Shown: positions 31,864-40,327, counted from the first letter of the stretch. The stretch: 64,000 nt of DNA from Lachnospiraceae bacterium (GCA_023664345.1 JAMPFQ010000014.1:48758-112757); one strand, 5' to 3'. Made by a program: numbers and translations. The notes: a model not told the origin generated them from the sequence alone.

Positions 31864-33723
31864 ATGACAAAAACTAGAACGCAGCAAAATCCCTACCCTC
31901 TTGGTGCTCATGTCGAAGCTGGCAGGATCCGTTTTGCCTATGCCACAAAGGCAGCTTCCTGCGGAGTGATCCTATATGACAGAAAGACCGGAAAGCAGCT
32001 TCGGAAAGAGGCTTTTTCCGCCGGGGAAAAGATCGGTAATGTCTACTGCAAATGTATAGACGGCCTGCGGGCAGACCAGATATCATATCAATTCTATGAG
32101 GACGACAGGAAGCTTCCCGATCCCTTTGGCAGAAGCTTCGAAAGCAGGAAAGGGTATGGCAAATCAAAAAACACCTGTGACCTGAAAACCCTGATCCCTA
32201 CGGCGGAATTTGACTGGGAGGGGGACGTTTCTCCCCGCCTGGGTTATCCGGAAAGCGTAGGCTACTGTATACACGTCCGTGGCTTCACGGCGCACGCATC
32301 CTCCAGAGTGGCTTTTAAAGGAACTTATCGGGGTATCATGGAAAAGATACCCTATCTGAAAGAGACAGGGATCACAACCCTGGAACTGCAGCCCAGCTAT
32401 GAATTCCTGGAGCTGGAACCGGAGAACGATCCGGTGACAAATTACTGCCCTCAGCCTAAGGAGCGGGAACCGAGGCTGAATTACTGGGGCTATAAAGAAG
32501 GCTATTACTATGCGCCCAAGGCAGGATACGCCGCAGGAGAAGACGCCGTTACGGAATTTAAGGAGTTGGTGAAAGCGCTCCATAAGAACGGTATGGAACT
32601 GGTGATGCAGTTCTATTTTCCCAAAGGGGTCAGAGCGGCTTCCATACCGGAGATACTGCGTTTCTGGGTGCTGGAGTACCATGTGGACGGTTTTCACCTG
32701 ATGGGAACGGACTTACAGGTGGAAGTGGCGGCTTCCGATCCTCTGCTGGCAGATACAAAGCTTTGGTATTATTATTTCAACACAGATGTTATTTATAGCA
32801 GGGATGAGGCACCGGATGCGCCTAACCTGGCATGTTATCAGGACGATTATCTTTATACGCTTCGCCGTTTTTTAAAGGGTGATGAGAATATGCTGGAAAA
32901 TGTGATGTACCAGATGCGCAGGATCCCGCCGAAGATGGGGAGGGTGCATTATCTTACCAATTACTGCGGATTTACCATGATGGATATGGTGTCCTACGAC
33001 TATAAGCATAACGAGGCAAACGGTGAGGAGAACCGTGACGGGACCAACTATAACTGCAGCTGGAACTGCGGCGAGGAGGGGAACAGCCGCAAGCAGAAGA
33101 TACGGGAACTGCGGCAGAGGCAGATCAGGAATGCCTATACCATGCTGCTGTGCACCCAGTCCATGCCCCTGATCTTCATGGGGGACGAGTTCGGCAATTC
33201 TCAACGTGGCAACAACAATCCCTACTGCCAGGACAATGCCACGACCTGGCTGGACTGGCGGGATCTGCAGAAGCACCGGGAGCTGTATGATTTCTGGAAG
33301 CAGCTGGTGCGGTTCAGGCAGGCGCATCCCATCCTGCGCAGGGAGCAGGAGGCAAAGCTGATGGACCACCTTTCCTGCGGTTATCCGGATCTGTCCTATC
33401 ATGGGAAGAACGCATGGCGTGCCCAGATGGAAAGCTACAATCGGCATATCGGTATCCTCTACTGCGGTAAATATGCGGTAAGGCCCGATGGAAGCGAGGA
33501 CGATTTTCTGTATCTTGCCATGAACATGCACTGGGAGAGCCATGAACTGGCGCTGCCCAAGCTGCCAAAAGGCATGAAATGGGAACGTGTTTTTGCCACA
33601 GGGGAGGAAACGGCGGCGGAGGAAGAATATATCAGGCGGCTCCCTCCAAGGAGCACCGCCATCTATTGCAGCGTGAAAGAGCAGGAGAAAACCGTCAGAA
33701 GGAAGAGCAGGAGAAATGGGTAA
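31864..33723 (+). CDS. GlgX-like GH13 protein lacking catalytic residues
   Basis: A 619-residue protein related to glycogen debranching enzyme/isoamylase. The N-terminal CBM48-like domain (PYPLGAHVEAGRIRFAYATKAASCGVILYD) and the debranching-type block KHNEANGEENRDGTNYNCSWNCGEEG near residue 381, plus MPLIFMGDEFGNSQRGNNNPYCQDN and WLDW, place it in that family. The catalytic regions are altered: region I D/NH reads Q249/P253-K254, the region II R-x-D nucleophile site reads H278-L-M280, the region III acid is D297 and the region IV HD is Y367-C368. Hydrolysis by the normal GH13 mechanism should be impossible; glycogen binding or regulation is more likely. It overlaps the next gene by eight bases. 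Confidence 0.85.
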   Translation: MTKTRTQQNPYPLGAHVEAGRIRFAYATKAASCGVILYDRKTGKQLRKEAFSAGEKIGNVYCKCIDGLRADQISYQFYEDDRKLPDPFGRSFESRKGYGKSKNTCDLKTLIPTAEFDWEGDVSPRLGYPESVGYCIHVRGFTAHASSRVAFKGTYRGIMEKIPYLKETGITTLELQPSYEFLELEPENDPVTNYCPQPKEREPRLNYWGYKEGYYYAPKAGYAAGEDAVTEFKELVKALHKNGMELVMQFYFPKGVRAASIPEILRFWVLEYHVDGFHLMGTDLQVEVAASDPLLADTKLWYYYFNTDVIYSRDEAPDAPNLACYQDDYLYTLRRFLKGDENMLENVMYQMRRIPPKMGRVHYLTNYCGFTMMDMVSYDYKHNEANGEENRDGTNYNCSWNCGEEGNSRKQKIRELRQRQIRNAYTMLLCTQSMPLIFMGDEFGNSQRGNNNPYCQDNATTWLDWRDLQKHRELYDFWKQLVRFRQAHPILRREQEAKLMDHLSCGYPDLSYHGKNAWRAQMESYNRHIGILYCGKYAVRPDGSEDDFLYLAMNMHWESHELALPKLPKGMKWERVFATGEETAAEEEYIRRLPPRSTAIYCSVKEQEKTVRRKSRRNG

Positions 33724-34258
33724 GGCGTGGGAGCATTTTAAGACAATAACGAGGCATAAGTACCTGGTGGCTCAGGGCTGCTTCCGGGTAGGGCTGTATA
33801 AGCAGGGCATTCTGCATGATCTGTCCAAGTACAGTCCTGCGGAGTTTGCGGTGGGCATGAAATATTATCAGGGAAACAGGAGCCCTAACAACGCGGAACG
33901 CGAGGATATCGGATATTCCGGCGCGTGGCTCCACCACAAAGGCCGGAACAAGCATCATTATGAATACTGGATCGACTACAGTATGGAAGCGGCTCCGGGC
34001 AGCATGATACCGGTGCCCATGCCGGATAGATATCTGGCGGAGATGGTCATGGACAGGATCGCTGCCAGCAAGGTGTATGAAGGGAAAGATTATACGGACG
34101 CGTCCCCGCTGAAATATTATCTCCGGGGAAAGGGCAAAGCGCCGATCCATCCCAGGACTGCCAGGGCATTGGAGCATATACTGAGGATGCTGGCCAAAGA
34201 GGGAGAGGAGAAGACGTTCCGATATATCCGCAGGAAACTGCTGGGGAAAAGGCGCTGA
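33716..34258 (+). CDS. DUF5662 family protein
   Basis: A 180-residue soluble protein of the DUF5662 family found in Firmicutes. It is marked by an HD-like segment near the start (GILHDLSKYSPAEFAVGMKYYQG) and GAWLHHKGRNKHHYEYWIDY, with several conserved His and Asp residues that could bind a metal. The remainder contains MPDRYLAEMVMDRIAASKVYEGKDYT and a basic C-terminus. The start overlaps the stop of the GlgX-like gene (ATGGGTAA), indicating translational coupling. A phosphohydrolase-like activity is conceivable from the His/Asp pattern, but none has been shown to my knowledge. Confidence 0.75.
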   Translation: MGKAWEHFKTITRHKYLVAQGCFRVGLYKQGILHDLSKYSPAEFAVGMKYYQGNRSPNNAEREDIGYSGAWLHHKGRNKHHYEYWIDYSMEAAPGSMIPVPMPDRYLAEMVMDRIAASKVYEGKDYTDASPLKYYLRGKGKAPIHPRTARALEHILRMLAKEGEEKTFRYIRRKLLGKRR

Positions 34259-34320
34259 GGACAGACACGGTTTTCGGATAGCAGAATAGAATACAGTAAA
34301 TAGAACAAATGGTGAAGATT

Positions 34321-34710
34321 ATGAACTGTTTATGGATCATTCTTCTGTTATCCTGTTTTGGAGGCTGCGGATGGAACCAGGGCGGCGGACGTGGCAGTGA
34401 TCGCTGCTGTGATGATAACGGCGGCTGCAGCGGAGGCGGACAGAGGAACAGGTGCAGGCGCGCTGTGGACAATGCAGTGGATGAGTGCGGCAGCGAGAGG
34501 GCAGTGATGAGGACCCTGAACGAGCGCGACCGTGACTGTGACTGCGGGTCTGAGAAGCCCGGCTGCCCGGAGGCGAGAGAGGAACGTGGAGGCAGGATGG
34601 CTGACAATAACAGCTGTGATGTCCCCAACATGAATCCTCCCCGCTGGCAGGATTTCCCTGAGGTTTCCCGTTCTTCGTCCCATGACGACTGCGGCTGTGA
34701 CGCGCAGTAA
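34321..34710 (+). CDS. Cysteine- and glycine-rich small protein
   Basis: A 129-residue protein, unusual in composition. Residues 1-16 are hydrophobic (CLWIILLLSCFGGCGW), then a Gly/Cys/Arg/Asp-rich part with CC, CDCG and CGCD pairs, ending in SSSHDDCGCDAQ. It resembles the high-cysteine small proteins of Lachnospiraceae that carry a LLLLLSCCGG segment. No enzyme motif. The ATG at 34321 has GGTGAAG upstream; an ATG at 34309 is in frame but lacks a ribosome site. A good terminator follows at 34751. A metal-binding or spore-coat-like role is possible but not shown. Confidence 0.55.
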   Translation: MNCLWIILLLSCFGGCGWNQGGGRGSDRCCDDNGGCSGGGQRNRCRRAVDNAVDECGSERAVMRTLNERDRDCDCGSEKPGCPEAREERGGRMADNNSCDVPNMNPPRWQDFPEVSRSSSHDDCGCDAQ

Positions 34711-34750
34711 GCAGCTGTAGTCAGTATCTGCATCATTTCCTAAACCACAG

Positions 34751-34784
34751 ACAGCGGTCCCTATGAAGGTTGACCGCTGTTTTT
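34751..34784 (+). terminator. Rho-independent terminator
   Basis: ACAGCGGTC (34751-34759) pairs with GACCGCTGT (34772-34780) and is followed by TTTT. It ends the transcript of the Cys-rich gene. Confidence 0.8.
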
Positions 34785-34827
34785 ATTTGTGCTATATTTA
34801 GAGAAAAGCACAGCAGGAGGTATTTCC

Positions 34828-35874
34828 ATGGAACAGGATAGATATGTGGCATATGTCTCCACCTATACACAGGGGGACAAGCACGGCATTAAGATATATG
34901 ATGTTGATATGGAAAAAGGAAGATTCCACGAGAAAGGCAAGGTGGAGATCACCAATTCTTCTTATGTGACGATCTCCCATAATGGAAAGTACCTTTATTC
35001 CATCACGGATCTCGGAATCGAGTCCTACTGCATCCAGGCAGACGGCAGCCTGGAAATGATGAATTTCGCGTCCATCAACGGAATGCGGGGATGCTATGTC
35101 TCCACCGATTACACGGACCGCTACCTGTTCGTGGCGGGATATCATGACGGCAAGCTTACGGTGCTGCGGCTGAAGGAGAATGGTTCCCTTGGAAGAATAA
35201 CGGATGAAATTTATCATAAAGGCATGGGCAGCGTGGCGGAGAGAAATTTCCGGCCCCATATCACCTGCGCAAGAATGACCCATGACAATAAATATCTGCT
35301 GGTGGCGGATCAGGGGATGGATCATGTGAACGTGTACCGGTTTGACACAAAGCAGGGCAAGGTCAGGCTTGTGGACATCATCAGGAGCGAGTTGGAGTCC
35401 GCGCCCCGGCATATCAAGATTTCAGAGGATGGCAGGTTCATCTATATCGTCCACGAGTGGAAATGCTATATTGACGTATATTCCTATGAGGACAGGAACG
35501 ATGTCCCTGTGTTCGAGAAAGTCCAGACAGTCCAGAATATCGGCAATGTGAGGGCCAATGCTTCCAGTGCGCTGACGTTTTCCGCCGATTATAACTTCCT
35601 GCTGAGCACCAATGCGGGAGATAATTCCGCGGTGCTCTACAGTGTGGATAAGGATACCGGTTTCCTGACCCGGCTGTTCTGCCTGCCAATCAGCGGAGAA
35701 TACCCCAAGGATGCCAGCCTGTTCCCCAACAATAAATATATGGTGTCATTAAATCATGAGACGAACGATATGACATTTTTCCATGTGGATCCTCTGAACA
35801 AGACGTTGATCATGAACGGTCCGGCCATCAAGGTGGATGTGCCCAACTGTATCATCTTCCATAAACTGTCGTAG
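34828..35874 (+). CDS. Lactonase-family beta-propeller (6-phosphogluconolactonase-like)
   Basis: A 348-residue cytoplasmic seven-bladed propeller like YkgB/Pgl. Repeats are visible: YVTISHNGKYLYSI, GCYVSTDYTDRYLFVAGYHDGKLTVLRL, HITCARMTHDNKYLLVADQGMDHVNVYRF, PRHIKISEDGRFIYIVHEWKCYIDVYSY, SSALTFSADYNFLLSTNAGDNSAVLYSV and PKDASLFPNNKYMVSLNHETNDMTFF. AGGAGG lies six bases before the ATG at 34828. Relatives hydrolyse 6-phosphogluconolactone, but several members act on other lactones or have no known activity. It lies between two terminators and is probably a single-gene unit. Confidence 0.8.
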   Translation: MEQDRYVAYVSTYTQGDKHGIKIYDVDMEKGRFHEKGKVEITNSSYVTISHNGKYLYSITDLGIESYCIQADGSLEMMNFASINGMRGCYVSTDYTDRYLFVAGYHDGKLTVLRLKENGSLGRITDEIYHKGMGSVAERNFRPHITCARMTHDNKYLLVADQGMDHVNVYRFDTKQGKVRLVDIIRSELESAPRHIKISEDGRFIYIVHEWKCYIDVYSYEDRNDVPVFEKVQTVQNIGNVRANASSALTFSADYNFLLSTNAGDNSAVLYSVDKDTGFLTRLFCLPISGEYPKDASLFPNNKYMVSLNHETNDMTFFHVDPLNKTLIMNGPAIKVDVPNCIIFHKLS

Positions 35875-35951
35875 TCCAGGGCAGGACAGACAAAGCCCCT
35901 GTTATATGCGAACAACGGGCAGCATGCTCCGTGAACTGCCCTTATGTTAAG

Positions 35952-35982
35952 AAAAAGCAGCCGTTTTTAAACGGCTGCTTTT
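35952..35982. terminator. Bidirectional terminator between the lactonase and aroC genes
   Basis: AAAAGCAGCCGTTT (35953-35966) pairs with AAACGGCTGCTTTT (35969-35982). It has A and T runs on both sides, so it can stop transcripts from either strand. Confidence 0.8.
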
Positions 35983-35993
35983 GGAACCTTATC

Positions 35994-37094
35994 CTATCTT
36001 TTATAAAAATCCACCACCTTATCCAGCTTTGCGGACATGTTTACCAGCATGGCGTCCAGGATCGTGAGAGCGGTCATGCATTCCATGACCACTACCGCCC
36101 TGGGAACGACGATGGGGTCATGGCGGCCCTTAATGTTCACATGGATGTCCTCCCCCGACTTATTGACGGTCTGCTGGGTCGTATAGATGGACGGGGTGGG
36201 CTTCACATGGGCGCGGATCACGATGGCGCTGCCGTCGCTGATGCCGCCCAGGATGCCGCCTGCGTGGTTGGTCATTTTTGTCACCTTGCCGTCTGCCATA
36301 TAATAGGCATCGTTATTTTCCGTGCCAAGGCGGGAGGAGACCTGATAGCCGTCACCGATCTCCACCGCTTTTACCGCGCCGATGGACATGACTGCCTTCG
36401 CCAGGTTTGCGTCCAGCTTCTCAAAGACGGGATCTCCGATGCCCGCGGGCATTCCCTCCACCATGCATTCCATAATGCCGCCTACAGAATTGGACTGTTT
36501 CTTTGCTCCTTCCAGATAGGAGATGGCATCGTTGTCCGCCTTGCGGTCGGGCATGGCGGTGGCGGTCTCCAGGATGGCGGCCCGGTCAAAATGCGCCATA
36601 TCCGCCTGGATGGCGCCGATGGAGCGGGTATAGGCGCAGACCGTGATCCCCATCTGTCCCAGGATTTTGCAGGCGATGGCTCCCGCAGCCACGCGCCCGA
36701 TGGTCTCACGGCCGGAAGAACGTCCGCCGCCGCGGTAGTCCCGGAAGCCATATTTTTCATCATAAGCCAGATCCGCGTGGCCGGGCCGATAGTAAGACGC
36801 GATTTCACTGTAATCCCTGGGATTCTGGGAGGTATTGCGGACCAGGAGGGAGATGGGAGTGCCGGTGGTCCTGCCATCAAAGACGCCGGAAAGGATCTCC
36901 ACCTTGTCGTCCTCTTTTCTGGGAGTGGCAATGCTGCTGGTGCCGGGCTTGCGCCTGTCCAGGTATTTCTGGATATCCTCCTCGCATAAAGGCAGCCCCG
37001 CGGGACAGCCGTCAATGACAACGCCCAGGGCAATCCCATGGGACTCCCCCCAGGTAGTGATCTTAAAAATTGTTCCAAGTGTGGATCCCGCCAT
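35994..37094 (-). CDS. aroC: Chorismate synthase
   Basis: A 366-residue FMN-dependent enzyme making chorismate from EPSP, the last common step to aromatic amino acids. Conserved blocks are GESHGIALGVVIDGCPAGLPL, RRKPGTSSIATPRKEDDKVEILSGVFDGRTTGTPISLLV, YYRPGHADLAYDEKYGFRDYRGGGRSSGRETIGRVAAGAIA, GGILGGISDGSAIVIRAHVKPTPSI and GRHDPIVVPRAVVVMECM. The ATG at 37094 is preceded by GGAGGAGG; the open frame continues upstream without a start signal. It is the only biosynthetic gene on the minus strand in this part and appears monocistronic, with its own promoter and terminator. Confidence 0.96.
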   Translation of the reverse strand: MAGSTLGTIFKITTWGESHGIALGVVIDGCPAGLPLCEEDIQKYLDRRKPGTSSIATPRKEDDKVEILSGVFDGRTTGTPISLLVRNTSQNPRDYSEIASYYRPGHADLAYDEKYGFRDYRGGGRSSGRETIGRVAAGAIACKILGQMGITVCAYTRSIGAIQADMAHFDRAAILETATAMPDRKADNDAISYLEGAKKQSNSVGGIMECMVEGMPAGIGDPVFEKLDANLAKAVMSIGAVKAVEIGDGYQVSSRLGTENNDAYYMADGKVTKMTNHAGGILGGISDGSAIVIRAHVKPTPSIYTTQQTVNKSGEDIHVNIKGRHDPIVVPRAVVVMECMTALTILDAMLVNMSAKLDKVVDFYKR

Positions 37095-37151
37095 ATGTTC
37101 CTCCTCCGAAATGCAAGTTGTATGTTGATCTGGATCGTTCAGTATAGTTAG

Positions 37152-37180
37152 ATTATAATGGTATATTTTTAAAATAGCAA
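37152..37180 (-). promoter_or_regulatory. Promoter of aroC
   Basis: On the minus strand TTGCTA (37180-37175), 17 bases, TATAAT (37157-37152), about 60 bases before the start codon. Confidence 0.7.
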
Positions 37181-37277
37181 CTGTTACCAGGATTTTTTTA
37201 AAGAAAGTAGTGCACATGGGAAAAAAGTATGATATGATAAAATAGATTATGATCACATTTGGAACAGTAGGTGCAGA

Positions 37278-38351
37278 ATGCAAATGACAACCAAACCAAC
37301 ACTTGAGGAACGCTTCCGCAGGAAAATAGAATATGTGTCAGAGAAAAGCCGCTTTCACCGCATCTGTATGAAGCCTGTGTTGTTTGCGGGCAGGCTGCCG
37401 TTCTGGTGCGCTGCATACGCAAAAGGGAACGTGAAGCGGTTTTCCATGCTGATCATGACCTGTCTGCTGTTTGTGGTGTACAGCAGTTTTTCTTTCCCCA
37501 TGTTCCTTTCGGGCATGGAGAATGATATCAACCTGAACAATGTTTCCGAGGAGGCACAGAACATCGTGCTGGCGGAGGAGACGGAGATCGACCTGGAGGA
37601 ACTGGCGCTTTTGGAGGATGAGGCCATCGACCTGGAGGGTGAGATGGTGGAAACCTCCCACGGCATGGAAATAGAGACGAAATACAGCGCGGATGATATC
37701 CTGGCTGTGACACAGCCGAACGGAGCCGGGGAAGAGCCTACGGCGGCGGGAGAAACTGTGGAATTTTCCAGGGACGACTGGAAACTGCTCCTGATCAATA
37801 AGCAGAACTCCATCCCCGATGACTATGATTTCCCGCTGGGGGACATCCAGACCATGAAAGGGCGGATGCATTGTGACGCCCGTATCATAGATGAACTGTT
37901 GACCATGCTCCAGGATGCAAAGGAAGACGGGATCATTCTCCAGATTTGCTCCCCTTACAGGGATCTGGAGCGACAGGAAGCATTGTTTGACAAAAAGATC
38001 AGATCTTTTATGAGCAGGGGCATGTCTTATCTGGAGGCATACCAGCTGGGCAGCCGGATCGTGGCGGTGCCTGCGGCCAGCGAGCACAGGCTGGGTCTTG
38101 CGCTTGACATTGTGTCGGATACCTATAAGGATCTGAACGAGGGCTTTGCTGATACTCCGGCGGGGATCTGGCTTGCGGAAAACAGCTATAAATATGGTTT
38201 TATCCTGAGATACCCCAAGGGAAAGGAAGACATAACGGGTATCGATTATGAGCCCTGGCATTTCCGCTATGTGGGAGTGGATGCCGCCACGGTGATCACG
38301 GAAAGGGGCATTACCCTGGAGGAATTCTGGGATGAACTGTGGGAGGAATAG
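37278..38351 (+). CDS. Membrane-anchored VanY-type D-alanyl-D-alanine carboxypeptidase
   Basis: A 357-residue protein with an N-terminal basic cytoplasmic part, one membrane helix near residues 55-78 (FSMLIMTCLLFVVYSSFSFPMFL), a long acidic linker (about 85-150) and a C-terminal M15B/VanY zinc peptidase domain. The zinc and catalytic signature is VPAASEHRLGLALDIV (H and D ligands) and, at the end, IDYEPWHFRYVG with the second His. It should trim the terminal D-Ala of peptidoglycan stem peptides outside the membrane. No van resistance genes are nearby, so a housekeeping role is likely. The start is the first ATG; a second lies six bases on. Confidence 0.85.
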   Translation: MQMTTKPTLEERFRRKIEYVSEKSRFHRICMKPVLFAGRLPFWCAAYAKGNVKRFSMLIMTCLLFVVYSSFSFPMFLSGMENDINLNNVSEEAQNIVLAEETEIDLEELALLEDEAIDLEGEMVETSHGMEIETKYSADDILAVTQPNGAGEEPTAAGETVEFSRDDWKLLLINKQNSIPDDYDFPLGDIQTMKGRMHCDARIIDELLTMLQDAKEDGIILQICSPYRDLERQEALFDKKIRSFMSRGMSYLEAYQLGSRIVAVPAASEHRLGLALDIVSDTYKDLNEGFADTPAGIWLAENSYKYGFILRYPKGKEDITGIDYEPWHFRYVGVDAATVITERGITLEEFWDELWEE

Positions 38352-38363
38352 TGTGAAGAAAGT

Positions 38364-38437
38364 CTGCTTTGCAGACTTTCTTCACACCGAAGAATGCCAA
38401 AGCGAACTTGTTCGCTTTGATCAGGGCATTCTTCATC
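38364..38437. other. Two adjacent hairpins between the VanY-type gene and tgt
   Basis: GAAGAAAGTCTGC pairs with GCAGACTTTCTTC around a TT loop. The second hairpin has outer arms GAAGAATGCC/GGCATTCTTC and an inner stem AAAGCGAA/TTCGCTTT. The arrangement is like 574-657. No T-run follows, so read-through into tgt is possible. Confidence 0.55.
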
Positions 38438-38478
38438 CGGATTTGAGATTTTGCAGAGCGGCAGAAAGGTGTGAGTCA

Positions 38479-39600
38479 ATGTATCATATCCTAAAGCAGG
38501 AGGGCAGGGCTAAGCGGGCGGAGTTTACAACGGTGCACGGCGTGATCCAGACGCCGGTGTTCATGAACGTGGGTACGGTGGCGGCCATCAAGGGCGCTGT
38601 GTCCACGGAGGATTTGGAGCAGATAGGGACCCAGGTGGAACTCTCCAACACCTACCATCTCCATGTAAGGCCGGGAGACCGGGTGGTGAAGCAGCTTGGG
38701 GGACTTCATAGATTTATGTCCTGGAAGAGACCGATCTTAACGGATTCAGGCGGATTCCAGGTCTTTTCCCTGGCGGGACTGCGAAAAATTAAGGAAGAGG
38801 GCGTTTATTTCCATTCCCATATAGACGGGCATAAGATCTTCATGGGGCCGGAGGAGAGCATGCAGATCCAGTCCAACCTTGCCTCCACCATAGCCATGGC
38901 TTTTGACGAGTGCGCTCCCAGTAAGGCGGATCGGAATTATGTACAGGCCTCCGTGGAGCGGACCACCAGATGGCTGGAACGCTGCAGGCGGGAGATGGCC
39001 AGGCTGAATGGCCTGGAGGATACCATCAACCATGATCAGCTGCTGTTTGGCATCAACCAGGGCGCGGTCTATGAGGATATCAGGATCGAGCACGCGAAAC
39101 GCATTTCGGAACTGGAACTGGACGGATACGCGGTGGGCGGCCTTGCGGTGGGAGAGACCCATGAGGAAATGTATCACATTTTGGATGAGGTAGTGCCTTT
39201 TCTTCCCAAGGATAAGCCCACGTATCTGATGGGCGTGGGTACCCCCGCGAACATTCTGGAGGGTGTGGAGAGAGGAATCGACTTTTTTGACTGCGTCTAT
39301 CCTACCAGGAACGGCAGGCACGGACATTTGTATACTGGCCACGGCAAGATCAATCTGTTCAACGCGAAGTATGAACTGGACGATCGTCCCATAGAGGAGG
39401 GCTGCGGCTGCCCCACATGCAGGAGATATTCCCGGGCTTATATCAGACATCTCCTGAAAGCGAAGGAAATGCTGGGCATGCGCCTGTGCGTGCTCCATAA
39501 CCTGTATTTTTACAATACTATGATGGAAGAGATCCGGGATGCGCTGGATAACGGGCGCTTTGCGGAATATAAGCGGCATAAGCTGGAGGGCATGGGCTAA
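38479..39600 (+). CDS. tgt: tRNA-guanine transglycosylase
   Basis: A 373-residue enzyme that replaces guanine 34 of certain tRNAs with the queuosine precursor. Visible are TPVFMNVGTVAAIKG, the nucleophile block TDSGGFQVFSLAGLRKI, EESMQIQSNLASTIAMAFDECAP, the second catalytic Asp in GIDFFDCVYPTRNGRHG, and the zinc site CGCPTCRRYSRAYIRHL plus a downstream His. Length and order are normal. The ATG at 38479 begins the family-typical YHILKQEGRAKRAEF; the frame is open further upstream but lacks a ribosome site. A MITE copy is inserted directly at the stop codon, with TAA inside its target duplication. Confidence 0.96.
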   Translation: MYHILKQEGRAKRAEFTTVHGVIQTPVFMNVGTVAAIKGAVSTEDLEQIGTQVELSNTYHLHVRPGDRVVKQLGGLHRFMSWKRPILTDSGGFQVFSLAGLRKIKEEGVYFHSHIDGHKIFMGPEESMQIQSNLASTIAMAFDECAPSKADRNYVQASVERTTRWLERCRREMARLNGLEDTINHDQLLFGINQGAVYEDIRIEHAKRISELELDGYAVGGLAVGETHEEMYHILDEVVPFLPKDKPTYLMGVGTPANILEGVERGIDFFDCVYPTRNGRHGHLYTGHGKINLFNAKYELDDRPIEEGCGCPTCRRYSRAYIRHLLKAKEMLGMRLCVLHNLYFYNTMMEEIRDALDNGRFAEYKRHKLEGMG

Positions 39601-39601
39601 C

Positions 39602-39632
39602 GTAACAGTTCAGCCTTCTGCTGAACTGTTAC
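39602..39632. repeat. MITE, GTAACAGTTCAG family, copy 1 (short form)
   Basis: GTAACAGTTCAG (39602-39613) and its inverted copy CTGAACTGTTAC (39621-39632) with seven bases between. Flanks are GGGCTAAC (39594-39601) and GGGCCAAC (39633-39640), an 8-bp target duplication with one mismatch. It can also form a hairpin after tgt. Confidence 0.75.
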
Positions 39633-39661
39633 GGGCCAACTGTAAAAAAAGTATAAAATGC

Positions 39662-39690
39662 TTGCCATAAACTGCATTTTTGTGTATCAT
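39662..39690 (+). promoter_or_regulatory. Promoter of yajC
   Basis: TTGCCA (39662-39667), 17 bases, TATCAT (39685-39690), about 40 bases before the yajC start. Confidence 0.6.
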
Positions 39691-39738
39691 AGTTTTTTGG
39701 AATGACAGAGAGGCGCAGTGCGTCGGAATGGAGGAAAA

Positions 39739-40065
39739 ATGGGCATATTATTGACGGAAGCGGACGCAGCAGCTGCTGCAGGCGGGACAGCAGGTTTTTT
39801 GAGCATACTGCTCATATACGGTCTGATGATCGCGGCACTGTGGTTTTTCTTTATGAGACCTCAGAATAAGGAGAAGAAGAGACTGGCGGCCATGTTGTCG
39901 GCATTGGAAGTGGGAGACTGTGTGTGCACCACATCCGGTTTTTATGGTATCGTGATCGATATCCAGGACAGTATGGTCATTGTGGAGTTCGGCAATAACA
40001 AGAACTGCCGTATCCCTATGGAGAAATCCGCTATCAGCCGTGTGGAGAAGCCGGAGACAAATTAA
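39739..40065 (+). CDS. yajC: YajC, preprotein translocase auxiliary subunit
   Basis: A 108-residue single-span membrane protein. The helix is residues 19-38 (FLSILLIYGLMIAALWFFFM), followed at once by the family signature RPQNKEKKRLAAMLSALEVGD and a small beta domain (VCTTSGFYGIVIDIQDSMVIVEFGNNKNCRIPMEKSAI). YajC associates with SecDF in the Sec translocase. Downstream of tgt is its usual place in bacteria, although secDF is not found next to it here. GGAGG lies seven bases before the ATG at 39739. Confidence 0.92.
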   Translation: MGILLTEADAAAAAGGTAGFLSILLIYGLMIAALWFFFMRPQNKEKKRLAAMLSALEVGDCVCTTSGFYGIVIDIQDSMVIVEFGNNKNCRIPMEKSAISRVEKPETN

Positions 40066-40142
40066 GAGCATTCCGCAAAGGAAAATCAAAGACCCCGCAG
40101 CAAGCTGACGGGGTATCAATCTTGCAACGCAGCAAGCTGCGG

Positions 40143-40220
40143 GGTATTTGACCCTCGCGGCATTCGCCAAGGTCCCAGGGAATCATGATTCCCTGGACTT
40201 GTGGCTCATTGCCCGCGGGA
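40143..40220 (+). repeat. Hairpin repeat, family G, copy 2
   Basis: TTGACCCTCGCGGCATTCGC, the hairpin CCAGGGAATCATGATTCCCTGG, then CTCATTGCCCGCGGGA. Copy 1 (20316-20383, minus strand) has the same frame with another inner hairpin. Directly upstream (40092-40142) two GCAGCAAGCTG hairpins end in CGGGGTAT and GGGGTAT. Confidence 0.7.
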
Positions 40221-40327
40221 ATAAAGTATGTGAAAAGTAAGATGCTGTACAGGCGTATCCATGCGCCGGGTACAGCATTTTATGGTATTCCGCATTACAG
40301 ATGATCATAATAAGAAGGACTGAGACG

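Noticed and set aside
35931-36989. 352-residue plus-strand frame
   Set aside because: Antisense to aroC, which shows all chorismate synthase signatures; composition is that of a shadow.
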